Shown here piece by piece: positions 1 to 5,154 of a stretch of DNA of 8,243 nt. A program made the translations under genes and the position numbers. The first letter of the stretch is position 1. Each line of letters opens with the position of its first letter. The notes under the pieces were generated by a model. It did not search any database and was not told the DNA's origin. It was given only the letters and a program-made list of their open reading frames with translations. Location: assembly GCA_030698645.1 (NCBI GenBank), contig JAUYMV010000688.1, forward strand, positions 1 through 8,243, in the 5' to 3' direction. This stretch comes from Mesorhizobium sp. (GTDB lineage Bacteria; Pseudomonadota; Alphaproteobacteria; Rhizobiales; Rhizobiaceae).

Positions 1-95
1 GGCTGGCGAAGGTCAAGGGCCAGGGCCTCTGCTCGCCGACCGACGTCATCTTCCAGATGCGCATCGACAACCACCCGACGCCCTGGAAGGGCTAA
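1..95 (+). CDS. 3' end of an unidentified protein gene (partial)
   Basis: An open frame enters from the left edge (codons begin at base 3) and stops at TAA 93-95. The visible C-terminus is 30 residues and ends with the motif NHPTPWKG. I do not recognise the family from this tail. It is supported by an unbroken frame, codon usage fitting the GC-rich surroundings, and a stop codon only 3 bases from the stop of the convergent DUF72 gene, as expected for two real tail-to-tail genes. No terminator hairpin fits in the gap. Confidence 0.55.
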   Translation, partial: LAKVKGQGLCSPTDVIFQMRIDNHPTPWKG

Positions 96-98
96 GCC

Positions 99-902
99 TC
101 AGCCGACCGCCTGCATGAAGGCGATCGCGGCGTGCGGCGCGCGGATCTTGCCCTCGTGGATGAAGTAGACGAAGACATCGCGTGGCCGGTTCTTCGGCTT
201 GTGCGAGGGGTCGGCCAAGGGCAGGTCCTCTGGCTGGCCGCCCGCCGCCCACAGCCTTGCCCGCGCGGCCCATTCCTTCATCTGCTTCGGCTTGTAGGCG
301 GTCGGCACGTCGTCCTCGCCTTTCTGCAGGCGGGCATAGACGAAGTCGGCGGTGAGATCGGCGAACTCGGGATAGTCGTGGTGATGCGCGTAGCAGATCG
401 CGGCGTTGTATTTTTTCGCCAGCGCGACGAATTCCGCCACGGCGAAGGAAGCATGGCGCACCTCCAGCGCATGGCGCAGTCTTGTTCCCTGATGCGTCTC
501 CGGCAGGAGTTTCAGAAAACCCTCGAAATCCTCCGGCTCGAACTTTTTGGTCGGCGCGAACTGCCAGACCAGCGGCCCGAGCTTCGGCCCGAGTTCCTCC
601 AGCCCCTGGGCAAAGAACTTCTTCATCGACTCCCCGGCCTCGGCCAAGACCTTGCGGTTGGTGACGAAGCGGTTGCCCTTGATGGAGAAGACGAAATCGT
701 CCGGCGTCTCGGCGTTCCACTTGGCGTAGGTGGCCGGCGTGAAGCCGGAGTAATAGGTGCCGTTGACCTCGATGGTCGGCACCGCGCGCGAGGCGAATTC
801 GAGCTGTCTCTTCTTCGACAGTTTATCCGGATAGAACGTGCCTTCCCACGGCTCGAAGGTCCAGCCGCCCATGCCGGCGCGGATGGTTCCCGATGTGGTC
901 AT
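99..902 (-). CDS. DUF72 (YecE-like) family protein
   Basis: A 267-aa protein of the DUF72 family, predicted TIM-barrel-like proteins of unknown biochemical role. The N-terminus has the family's signature, Gly-Gly-Trp followed by a W-E-G-T-F-Y-P segment (residues ~11-24), then an I-E-V-N-G-T-Y-Y strand near residue 43. Later segments such as F-S-I-K-G-N-R-F (~70), an aromatic/His-rich Y-A-H-H-H stretch and a late V-F-V-Y-F-I-H strand fit the barrel. The open frame extends to 1127, but the 75 extra residues are low-quality and cross intergenic repeats. ATG at 902 is preceded by GGGGAG (910-915) with a 7-base spacer, so I chose it. Full length for the family. Convergent with the gene ending at 95; it may share a transcript with the gene at 1205-1609, though 302 repeat-rich bases separate them. 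Catalytic function cannot be stated. Confidence 0.9.
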   Translation of the reverse strand: MTTSGTIRAGMGGWTFEPWEGTFYPDKLSKKRQLEFASRAVPTIEVNGTYYSGFTPATYAKWNAETPDDFVFSIKGNRFVTNRKVLAEAGESMKKFFAQGLEELGPKLGPLVWQFAPTKKFEPEDFEGFLKLLPETHQGTRLRHALEVRHASFAVAEFVALAKKYNAAICYAHHHDYPEFADLTADFVYARLQKGEDDVPTAYKPKQMKEWAARARLWAAGGQPEDLPLADPSHKPKNRPRDVFVYFIHEGKIRAPHAAIAFMQAVG

Positions 903-954
903 GGTCTTGCTCCCCGAGTCATGCTGCGCGCAAAATGACGCGGGCGCAGTGCGG

Positions 955-984
955 TTGTCCACCCGGAAGCGGCGGTCTGCTGAC
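955..984. repeat. Direct repeat, copy 1
   Basis: A 30-base core beginning TTGTCCACCCGGAA and ending CTGCTGAC. It matches 1161-1190 at about 24 of 30 positions by eye. On the - strand the similarity seems to continue downstream through a GC-rich stretch toward the DUF72 ribosome binding site, so the leader of that gene may be what was duplicated. Confidence 0.6.
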
Positions 985-996
985 ACCTCCCCACAC

Positions 997-1051
997 GCGT
1001 TCGTCATGCTCGGCCTTGTGCCGAGCATCTGCCGCGCCTCGAAGCGAACGC
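997..1051. repeat. REP/RIME-like palindromic element, nested hairpin
   Basis: An inner perfect 8-bp stem ATGCTCGG / CCGAGCAT (1006-1013 and 1021-1028) with a 7-base loop sits within an outer perfect 7-bp inverted repeat GCGTTCG / CGAACGC (997-1003 and 1045-1051). The flanking TCGTC...CTGC words recur, inverted, around the neighbouring hairpin. It resembles the short interspersed palindromes common between rhizobial genes; family naming is from recall. Confidence 0.65.
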
Positions 1052-1070
1052 CACGTCCTGGCACGCCAGC

Positions 1071-1095
1071 AGATGGTCGGGACAGGCCCGACCAT
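1071..1095. repeat. REP/RIME-like palindromic element, second hairpin
   Basis: A perfect 9-bp stem ATGGTCGGG / CCCGACCAT (1073-1081 and 1087-1095) with loop ACAGG. Read on the - strand it matches the layout of the hairpin at 1006-1028: GTC/GCC-ATG-n-TCGG, CTTGT-like loop, CCGA-n-CAT, CTGC. The two are thus an inverted pair, as in RIME-type two-palindrome mosaics. Confidence 0.65.
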
Positions 1096-1160
1096 GGCGG
1101 TCCTGTTGGGCACCTGCTCTCAGTCAAGAACGCGCGCGACCGTGCGCGGGCAGGAAGCGT

Positions 1161-1190
1161 TTGTCCACCCGGAACGGCAAGGCTGCTGAC
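1161..1190. repeat. Direct repeat, copy 2
   Basis: Second copy of the 955-984 core in the same orientation, 206 bases away. The segment between the two copies contains both palindromic hairpins, suggesting insertion between, or duplication around, a repeat element. Confidence 0.6.
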
Positions 1191-1204
1191 AGGGGTGGCC
1201 AGGA

Positions 1205-1609
1205 TCAGGACGTATCGTGATACGGGGCGGACGGGTGATCGCGCGCGGGACCGGATGGAGCGCGCCCGATCGGGCGCTGAACCGCGCCTTTGGCCGTGCA
1301 GGTTTCGTCTCCGGACAGGAAAGCCCGCGCCAGCAGGATCGCGATCACGCGCAGGCGCGCCGCGAGCGCGATCAGTTCTTCGGGCTCGACGTGGACCGGC
1401 TCGTCAGGCGAGGCGTCTATCCCGTCGGCCGGGACTTCGAACAGGCTGAGCGCGGCAATCTCGGCGTGGCTGAGCAGCCGGAACACGAGACATCGCACCG
1501 GATGGGAGAAGGCAGCCGCGCGCTCGCACAGGAGCGCCATGGACAGAAGCATCACGACGATGTGCCTCAGTCTCGAACGGTCCGGCATGTCGTCTTGCGC
1601 TGCGTGCAC
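1205..1609 (-). CDS. Small hypothetical protein
   Basis: A 134-aa protein with no recognised domain. The start is GTG at 1609, chosen because AGGAGG lies at 1615-1620 with a 5-base spacer; an internal ATG at 1588 has no good ribosome binding site. Residues ~17-29 are hydrophobic (V-V-M-L-L-S-M-A-L-L) and could be a membrane anchor or signal-like helix. Residues ~77-98 form a Leu/Ala/Arg-rich amphipathic helix, and the last ~30 residues are Pro/Gly/Arg-rich and probably disordered. The style reminds me of small poorly characterised rhizobial proteins beginning with an R-H-I-V-x-L-L-L-S-M-A segment, but this is memory, not a search. Two long + strand frames overlap it but lack comparable start signals. 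Confidence 0.6.
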   Translation of the reverse strand: MHAAQDDMPDRSRLRHIVVMLLSMALLCERAAAFSHPVRCLVFRLLSHAEIAALSLFEVPADGIDASPDEPVHVEPEELIALAARLRVIAILLARAFLSGDETCTAKGAVQRPIGRAPSGPARDHPSAPYHDTS

Positions 1610-1614
1610 CGCGC

Positions 1615-1620
1615 CCTCCT
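1615..1620 (-). promoter_or_regulatory. Ribosome binding site deciding a GTG start
   Basis: AGGAGG on the - strand, 5 bases before the GTG at 1609. It is the best Shine-Dalgarno match in this part of the window and the main reason for accepting the small gene and its non-ATG start. Confidence 0.65.
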
Positions 1621-1664
1621 TTCACGGACGCAGTGTGTCGCAGGTAAGGCGCAGGTGGATAAGT

Positions 1665-1692
1665 GGTGAATGGTGAATTGTGAATGGTGAAT
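1665..1692. repeat. Tandem heptamer repeat (GGTGAAT x4)
   Basis: Four head-to-tail 7-base units: GGTGAAT, GGTGAAT, TGTGAAT, GGTGAAT. It sits between the divergent small hypothetical gene and the first BA14K gene. The complementary strand reads as ATTCACC repeats. It is AT-richer than its surroundings and could be a variable-number tandem repeat. Confidence 0.85.
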
Positions 1693-1738
1693 GGAAAGAA
1701 GGGGTTGGCGGGGGAGGGCGCGGGAATCGATGCACGGG

Positions 1739-1781
1739 GCGCGCCTTGCTTTCCCCCTTGCGGGGCGAAGGCAAGGCGCGC
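1739..1781. repeat. Long nested inverted repeat (strong hairpin)
   Basis: A perfect 11-bp outer stem GCGCGCCTTGC / GCAAGGCGCGC (1739-1749 and 1771-1781) encloses an inner CCCC-TTGC-GGGG stem-loop (1754-1765). No T-run follows on either strand, so a classical terminator is not obvious. It lies about 95 bases upstream of the BA14K gene start and may be an intergenic palindromic repeat or a leader structure. Confidence 0.7.
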
Positions 1782-1874
1782 GTTCATCGTTCGTTAGGGC
1801 TGCGCGACGATCGCGCGGAACATGGCGGCGCGGCGGCGGTTGCTTCTTGTATCGTGTCGTCGCGGGAGGTCGAG

Positions 1875-2288
1875 ATGCTGAGAACCGTCATTGCAGGAAG
1901 TACGCTGGCTGTCGTCGTCCTCACGGCGCCGGCGACCGCCGGGGACCGGCACTATCAACATCATCATCGTCATCATCAACGGGTGGTGACCGTCGTGCAG
2001 GCACCCCACGTGCCCTGGTACCACCAGGATCCGTGGCTGGGCACCGGACCCGGCTACTACTACAGCCATCACCCGAACCACATCCCGGCCTATCCGCAGA
2101 AGCTGACCGGATATCCGGTGCCGATCTACGACACCAGCCGGCCGGTGGTGCATGTGGTGCGCGACCGCGCGGGCTTCTGGGCGCATGCCGACTGGTGCGC
2201 CGCGCGCTACCGGTCGTACGATGTGCGGTCGGATACCTATCAGCCCTATCACGGACCGCGCCGCGCCTGTCGCTCGCCGGTGTGGTGA
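1875..2288 (+). CDS. BA14K-family secreted protein, His-rich
   Basis: A 137-aa protein. Residues 1-22 form a Sec signal peptide with a V-V-V-L core and likely cleavage after ATA. A His-rich stretch (about residues 26-35) follows, then a Pro/Tyr/His-rich linker, then a C-terminal block (about 107-135) with W-C-x-x-R-Y-R-S-Y-D, T-Y-Q-P and G-P-R-R-x-C-R-S-P. This is the hallmark of the BA14K family, named for the Brucella 14-kDa immunoreactive protein, reported to be lectin-like. Two cysteines, C108 and C132, probably form a disulfide in the periplasm or at the cell surface. Start ATG 1875 is preceded by GGGAGG (1864-1869) with a 5-base spacer. A paralogue follows 38 bases downstream, so the two probably form one operon. 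The His cluster could bind metal, but this is inference. Confidence 0.88.
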   Translation: MLRTVIAGSTLAVVVLTAPATAGDRHYQHHHRHHQRVVTVVQAPHVPWYHQDPWLGTGPGYYYSHHPNHIPAYPQKLTGYPVPIYDTSRPVVHVVRDRAGFWAHADWCAARYRSYDVRSDTYQPYHGPRRACRSPVW

Positions 2289-2326
2289 TGGACTTGCGTT
2301 CGCCGATGCGATCGAGGGAGGGTGAT

Positions 2327-2728
2327 ATGTCGAGAGCTGGATGGCTCGCGGTTCTTGCCGCGATGGTCCTGGCGGCGTCGCTCACATCGGCGGCGAGGGC
2401 GGGCGAATGGCAATACGATCCGGCCACCGATCTGATCTACCACGGTTCCCATCCGGTGGCCCGGTGGGGGGAACACCCGTCGATGGAGCCAGAGCGCCAT
2501 TACCGCCAGCGCACCGTGCCGAGCTGCCCGCATTCTCTGTGCGGCTATCCCATCCCGATCTACAAGGCGCAAAGGCCAATGCACGCGCCGGTGGTGCGGA
2601 CCTATCGCGTGCGGACGGGTGCGCATGAAGACTGGTGCGCCTGGCGCTACCGTTCCTACGATGTGCGCTCGGACACCTTTCAGCCCCATCACGGGCCAAG
2701 ACGGTATTGCCGGTCGCCGTATCGGTAG
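2327..2728 (+). CDS. BA14K-family secreted protein, paralogue 2
   Basis: A 133-aa protein with a signal peptide (residues 1-25, likely cleaved after ARA) and the same C-terminal BA14K block (about 103-131): W-C-x-W-R-Y-R-S-Y-D-V-R-S-D-T-F-Q-P, then G-P-R-R-Y-C-R-S-P. It shares G-Y-P-[IV]-P-I-Y (73-79) with its neighbour, marking a tandem duplication, but lacks the His run and has two extra cysteines (C67, C72). Start ATG 2327 follows GGAGG (2318-2322). A second in-frame ATG at 2288 overlaps the previous stop (TGATG) and would add 13 residues before the signal peptide, so I judge it less likely, although it could couple translation. Role unknown beyond secretion. Confidence 0.88.
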   Translation: MSRAGWLAVLAAMVLAASLTSAARAGEWQYDPATDLIYHGSHPVARWGEHPSMEPERHYRQRTVPSCPHSLCGYPIPIYKAQRPMHAPVVRTYRVRTGAHEDWCAWRYRSYDVRSDTFQPHHGPRRYCRSPYR

Positions 2729-2813
2729 AGGTGACGAACTTCCCACGACGATCTTGCGAACGGCGGATGACCGCTTGCGTGTCTGCGGCGGTCCGGGACC
2801 GTATCGGCTCCAT

Positions 2814-2843
2814 TTGACAGACTGGGGCGCTTGCCGTTAGTAT
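2814..2843 (+). promoter_or_regulatory. Predicted sigma-70 promoter of the brnT-like/XRE operon
   Basis: A perfect -35 box TTGACA (2814-2819) and a -10-like TAGTAT (2838-2843) with an 18-base spacer. The -10 overlaps the palindrome at 2841-2859. Transcription would start just before the toxin gene at 2869. A 13-base palindrome CGGTCCGGGACCG (2789-2801) lies just upstream. Confidence 0.6.
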
Positions 2844-2859
2844 ACGGAAAATCCGTATA
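2841..2859. promoter_or_regulatory. Palindromic operator of the toxin-antitoxin operon
   Basis: TATACGGAAAATCCGTATA is a perfect 8-bp inverted repeat with a 3-base AAA centre. It overlaps the predicted -10 region and sits 9 bases before the toxin ATG. This is the expected position for autorepression by the DNA-binding antitoxin encoded downstream; the binding itself is inference. Confidence 0.7.
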
Positions 2860-2868
2860 GGCTGCCCA

Positions 2869-3144
2869 ATGTCGCAGGACAGGTTCGACCCTGCCAAGGA
2901 CGCTGCCAACCGAACTAAGCACAATCTGTCGCTCGCCTTCGGCGACCGGATTTTCGAGGACGGGAATCACCTGATCGTGCCGTCGATCCGCGCGATCGAC
3001 GGCGAGGAGCGGTTCAAGGTGATTGGCCTGGTCGAGCGAAGGCTGTTCACCGGCGTCTTCGTCTGGCGGGGCGGGGCTCCGCGATACATGTCGGTGAGAA
3101 GGAGCAATGATCGTGAAGAAAGAGCCTATCGCGCTGCCGGCTGA
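2869..3144 (+). CDS. BrnT-family toxin
   Basis: A 91-aa protein with BrnT-family features, a RelE-like fold ribonuclease toxin. These are an N-terminal R-F-D-P-A-K-D-A-A-N-x-x-K-H-x-x-S segment (residues 5-20), a central G-E-E-R-F-K-V-I-G strand (46-54), and a C-terminal S-V-R-R-S-N-x-R-E-E-R-A-Y motif matching the usual S-[AV]-R-[KR]-A-x-x-x-E-R-x-x-Y. Known BrnT proteins cleave RNA and halt growth, and are neutralised by a co-encoded antitoxin that also represses the operon. Length is normal. Start ATG 2869 lies 9 bases after the palindromic operator; the Shine-Dalgarno is weak. Its 3' end overlaps the antitoxin gene by 38 bases. Unusually, the partner is an XRE-type protein rather than BrnA. 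It appears intact. Confidence 0.82.
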   Translation: MSQDRFDPAKDAANRTKHNLSLAFGDRIFEDGNHLIVPSIRAIDGEERFKVIGLVERRLFTGVFVWRGGAPRYMSVRRSNDREERAYRAAG

Positions 3145-3391
3145 TCCGTCCGACGTCGAGGACTTCGACGCGACCGCCGAAGCGCTGGACCGCGGCCAGC
3201 GCGCGCGGCTGATCCGCACCACGCGCACCGCGCTCGGCCTGTCGCAGACCGAGTTCGCCGGTCGTTTCCGTGTGCCGGTCGGCACACTGCGCGACTGGGA
3301 GCAGGCGCGGGTGAGCCCGCCGGATTTCGCGGTGGCCTATGTGAAGGTGATCGGGAAGTTTCCGGAGATGGTGGCGAAGGCGGTGGGGTAA
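3107..3391 (+). CDS. XRE-family helix-turn-helix antitoxin
   Basis: A 94-aa protein with an acidic N-terminal arm (residues 10-30) followed by a Cro/C1-type helix-turn-helix (about 35-75). The recognition region reads L-G-L-S-Q-T-E-F-A, then V-P-V-G-T-L-R-D-W-E-Q-A-R, typical of antitoxins paired with RelE-like toxins. It should bind the toxin and repress through the palindrome at 2841-2859. The start is uncertain: AAGGAG (3099-3104) is only 2 bases from ATG 3107 but 8 bases from an in-frame GTG at 3113, which would give a 92-aa protein beginning M-K-K-E-P-I. It overlaps the toxin gene, implying translational coupling. Convergent with brnA, with 16 bases between the stops. Confidence 0.85.
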   Translation: MIVKKEPIALPADPSDVEDFDATAEALDRGQRARLIRTTRTALGLSQTEFAGRFRVPVGTLRDWEQARVSPPDFAVAYVKVIGKFPEMVAKAVG

Positions 3392-3406
3392 GGGGAAGCC
3401 TTGCCC
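3386..3406. terminator. Weak hairpin between convergent operons
   Basis: GGGTAAGG (3386-3393) pairs with CCTTGCCC (3399-3406), an 8-bp stem with one G-T wobble and a 5-base loop, spanning the antitoxin's TAA stop and the gap to convergent brnA. No T-tract follows on either strand, so termination is only suggested. Confidence 0.25.
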
Positions 3407-3407
3407 A

Positions 3408-3668
3408 TCAGCGCGTGCGCCCCTCCCGATCCCGCTCCATGGCGCTCCGCAGGATCGTGTTCAGGCGCGTCTGGTAGCCCCGGCCATCGGCCTTGAGCCA
3501 GGTAAGAACGTCCGCATCGACGCGGGCGGTGATCTGCTGCTTGATCGGGCGGTAGAACCGGCCGCGCACCGAGCCGGACCCCTGCGCGTCTGCAAACTCA
3601 GCAATGTCGCTGGTGTCGATCGTGTCGTCAGGCTGCGCGGCGGGCGGAGATGATGCGGATCGTTTCAT
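3408..3668 (-). CDS. brnA: BrnA-family antitoxin
   Basis: An 86-aa BrnA-type antitoxin. The N-terminal ~42 residues are a flexible, toxin-wrapping-like region. Residues 43-77 are the ribbon-helix-helix/CopG-like DNA-binding part, with K-Q-Q-I-T-x-R-V-D-A-D-V-L-T-W-L-K followed by G-R-G-Y-Q-T-R-L-N-T-I-L-R, a very characteristic BrnA signature. ATG 3668 (M-K-R-S) is chosen over an upstream ATG at 3701 because it lies inside the end of the brnT reading frame, the standard overlapping brnT-brnA arrangement. The gene is intact although the brnT upstream is broken, so it is now an orphan antitoxin. It may still repress its own promoter or interact with the BrnT-like toxin encoded 260 bases away. 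Confidence 0.88.
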   Translation of the reverse strand: MKRSASSPPAAQPDDTIDTSDIAEFADAQGSGSVRGRFYRPIKQQITARVDADVLTWLKADGRGYQTRLNTILRSAMERDREGRTR

Positions 3669-3887
3669 CAGGTTCGCCGATCTGCTCGGTGGTGTGGGCA
3701 ACGACGATTATGACGATGCCGAAAATCTGTCCGATGGTCTGCCAGCGGTACTCGCCGGCTTCGGTGCGTTCCTATAGGTTAGGTGCAGAGGATCATCGAA
3801 GACGAGGGTTGCTTCCTTGAAACGGATGCAGTGCTTGCGTACATTCATCGCTGAGTTGGCCTCGAAGTTGGTCCGAACGTCAGACGT
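3628..3887 (-). pseudogene. brnT: Broken brnT toxin gene
   Basis: On the - strand, one frame reads V-R-K-H-C-I-R-F-K-E-A-T-L-V-F-D-D-P-L-H-L-T-Y (to about 3774), the N-terminal half of a BrnT toxin. A second frame, shifted by one base, then reads E-R-T-E-A-G-E-Y-R-W-Q-T-I-G and continues to I-R-I-I-S-A-R-R-A-A with a TGA at 3628-3630, the C-terminal half. Loss of one base around 3773-3776 explains the shift (T-Y-[Q]-E-R is the expected join). The expected start position holds ACG (3885-3887) behind a GGAGAGGAG ribosome binding site, as if ATG had mutated. The usual F-E-W-D segment is also shortened to F-E-A-N. Toxin function is very likely lost while brnA downstream survives. Confidence 0.82.
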
Positions 3888-4044
3888 CTCCTCTCCGCCG
3901 GTCCAGTATGTTCTATCTGCGCAGTGACTTACTCCGTCTAGGTGCATCAATGCCCTGCGCGGCTGTCCGCAGCAGTTTCCTGTCACTTTAGCACTTACGC
4001 GAAGACTTATTTTTCCAAGGAAGATGTGCTATCTCGCAATACGG

Positions 4045-4059
4045 TAGCCTTCAAGGCTA
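4045..4059. promoter_or_regulatory. Perfect palindrome upstream of the membrane protein gene
   Basis: TAGCCTTCAAGGCTA has 7-bp arms with a single central base, ending 28 bases before the ATG at 4088. Its position suits an operator or leader element. No -35/-10 pair could be placed convincingly around it. Confidence 0.4.
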
Positions 4060-4087
4060 TGTCGCGCTTGGTTTATAGGTGAGAAGG

Positions 4088-4762
4088 ATGCTCAAGTCTG
4101 TGAGCGAGTCTTTGAATTTATGGCTGGACTACATAGAATCGATTGTATGGAATCCGAGAAATTTCTATCAGCACTATAAATTATCCATCAACGATTCAAT
4201 TGGAATATTGATAATAAACAGCACGGTCTCTAGTATGGCATTTATCTTTCCGATGATTCTATACTTTGGTATATATCATGAGGATATTATTTACGAAAAA
4301 ATCTCAAAGGACGGTTTGAACGTATTCGCCGGCTTTGCGACGGTCGGATTTGTATTTCTTAGCTTCAACATAGTAAGTCTTGTTATATCGGGTATTGCCG
4401 CGCATGTAGCAATCAGACGTATGAGTAATTCTATCAAATTGTCCGAATGTGTCTCAAGAATGTTCTGCCTGACTTGGGCTGAGTGGATATGGTCATTTGC
4501 TTTCTCTCTTTTTGCAATTCGCTGGATACAACTTCCACTGGACTCAGAAGTTGTAGTATTTGCGGCCGCCGCATTTTTAATTGCAGCGGCAAGTCGGATA
4601 TATTTCTTTTGGCTCGGTAGGGTGGCATTCCAGCCATTGTTCTCTGAAAAGACAGGTCAAACACGGTCGGAAATTTTCTACGCGGCACTGATTGTTCATA
4701 TGGTTCTGAGTTCCGCGTTTCTCGCTATCATGGGAATCGTTGTCGTATTGATTTACGATTGA
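4088..4762 (+). CDS. AT-rich five-helix integral membrane protein
   Basis: A 224-aa hydrophobic protein of unknown function. About five transmembrane segments can be seen, near residues 37-63, 78-109 (long), 125-147, 154-176 and 196-223. The N-terminal ~35 residues are soluble and contain W-N-P-R-N-F-Y, which recalls the start of Yip1-type membrane proteins; that comparison is weak. Base composition is strikingly AT-rich, with codons such as ATA, TTA and AAA, against a GC-rich background, indicating recent acquisition. ATG 4088 is preferred. GTG 4079 in the same frame has no ribosome binding site, and the nearest purine run (GAGAAGG) abuts ATG 4088, so the start remains uncertain. The gene stands alone between the decayed brnTA module and the decayed uvrA-tail duplication, in a tract that tolerates insertions. 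Confidence 0.75.
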   Translation: MLKSVSESLNLWLDYIESIVWNPRNFYQHYKLSINDSIGILIINSTVSSMAFIFPMILYFGIYHEDIIYEKISKDGLNVFAGFATVGFVFLSFNIVSLVISGIAAHVAIRRMSNSIKLSECVSRMFCLTWAEWIWSFAFSLFAIRWIQLPLDSEVVVFAAAAFLIAAASRIYFFWLGRVAFQPLFSEKTGQTRSEIFYAALIVHMVLSSAFLAIMGIVVVLIYD

Positions 4763-4891
4763 ACTACTACTCCCCCGCGCGCGCTACCTCCGTCAAGGCC
4801 GCTACAGCAGTTCCCTCAATAGCGGCTATATGTAGCCACACATCTCGGCCGCAGTACACTCCGAGCAACTCCGCCGCAAGTCAATTAAAGA
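4763..4891. other. Noncoding gap with no clear feature
   Basis: Between the membrane protein stop and the end of the degraded partner gene I see no gene, RNA or strong terminator. A small stem GGCTA-TATG-TAGCC (4824-4837) is present but has no T-tract. Confidence 0.4.
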
Positions 4892-5088
4892 CACGTTCGT
4901 CAGCTCAAACACTTCGACGTGTGACGCTGCGGCGCTGATGTCGTTGCGGCGCGGCGCTTGGCGTACTTCGTCGAGCTTGAGAGCGTGGTCGGTGGAGATG
5001 AGTTCGACCGGAACCTTGGCGACATAGCCTTCTTCTCGACGAGCCGAGTCACCTGTTCACGCCTTGCGGCGGGTTGTGGTGCGGTCAT
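4892..5088 (-). pseudogene. Degraded second copy of the DUF4258 partner gene
   Basis: Begins M-T-A-P-Q-P-A-A-R-R-E-Q-V-T-R-L-V-E, closely matching the intact gene's M-S-T-P-Q-P-D-A-R-R-E-L-V-T-K-L-V-E. After a one-base loss near 5028-5035 the match continues in the next frame: G-Y-V-A-K-V-P-V-E-L, then, after about 13 missing residues, A-L-K-L-D-E-V-R-Q-A and finally V-E-V-F-E-L-T-N-V. The stop equivalent to the intact gene's is lost. So this is a paralogue or duplicate inactivated by a frameshift and an internal deletion. Confidence 0.82.
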
Positions 5089-5113
5089 CGTACTCGTGCC
5101 TGTCAGGTCGATC
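5057..5113 (-). pseudogene. Remnant of a second DUF4258-like gene (3' end only)
   Basis: This 57-base stretch reads D-R-P-D-R-H-E-Y-D-D-R-T-T-T-R-R-K-A-stop. It aligns with the last residues of the intact gene, Y-L-P-D-K-D-K-W-D-E-H-S-T-T-R-R-K-A-stop, at roughly three quarters of the bases by eye. As in the intact pair, it overlaps the start of the partner gene. The rest of the gene is gone, replaced by about 110 bases containing a palindromic element. Confidence 0.75.
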
Positions 5114-5154
5114 GGCAGCCTTCGTCAACGCTGTGGCCAAATAGTCGCCGGGCA

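Larger units (their letters stand above)
903..1204. other. Repeat-rich intergenic region upstream of the DUF72 gene
   Basis: No gene is supported here. The 302 bases hold two palindromic hairpins (1006-1028 and 1073-1095) in opposite orientation, flanked by two diverged direct repeats (about 900-985 and 1102-1192 when read on the - strand). The repeat proximal to DUF72 contains its ribosome binding site. Open frames crossing this stretch in several frames are GC-rich spurious frames. Confidence 0.7.

Noticed and set aside
132..938. Long + strand open frame (268 codons) opposite the DUF72 gene
   Set aside because: It is antisense to a well-recognised DUF72 protein, its product resembles no family, and it has no convincing ribosome binding site. 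High GC makes such antisense frames common.
1211..1224. Palindrome CGTATC-GT-GATACG at the 3' end of the small hypothetical gene
   Set aside because: The loop is too short for a stable hairpin, there is no T-tract, and it lies just inside the coding end. It could be chance.
838..1449. Long + strand frame across the intergenic repeats
   Set aside because: It crosses palindromes, direct repeats and two genes on the other strand. Its product is Arg/Ala/Pro-rich without domain features.
1217..1676. Two + strand frames opposite the small hypothetical gene
   Set aside because: The - strand gene has a strong AGGAGG before its GTG, whereas these frames have no comparable start signal. Some doubt remains because none of the three has a recognised domain.
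1691..2728. A single 345-codon + strand protein covering both BA14K genes
   Set aside because: Only its last 133 codons are real. The first part reads the first BA14K gene in the wrong frame, and the signal peptide at 2327 marks the true start.
3889..3986. N-terminal extension of the broken brnT frame to an upstream ATG at 3986
   Set aside because: The first 33 residues do not resemble BrnT and lie upstream of the expected ribosome binding site, so they are probably untranslated leader read in frame.
4434..4688. - strand frame inside the AT-rich membrane protein gene
   Set aside because: It is short, without domain features, and opposite a coherent five-helix protein.
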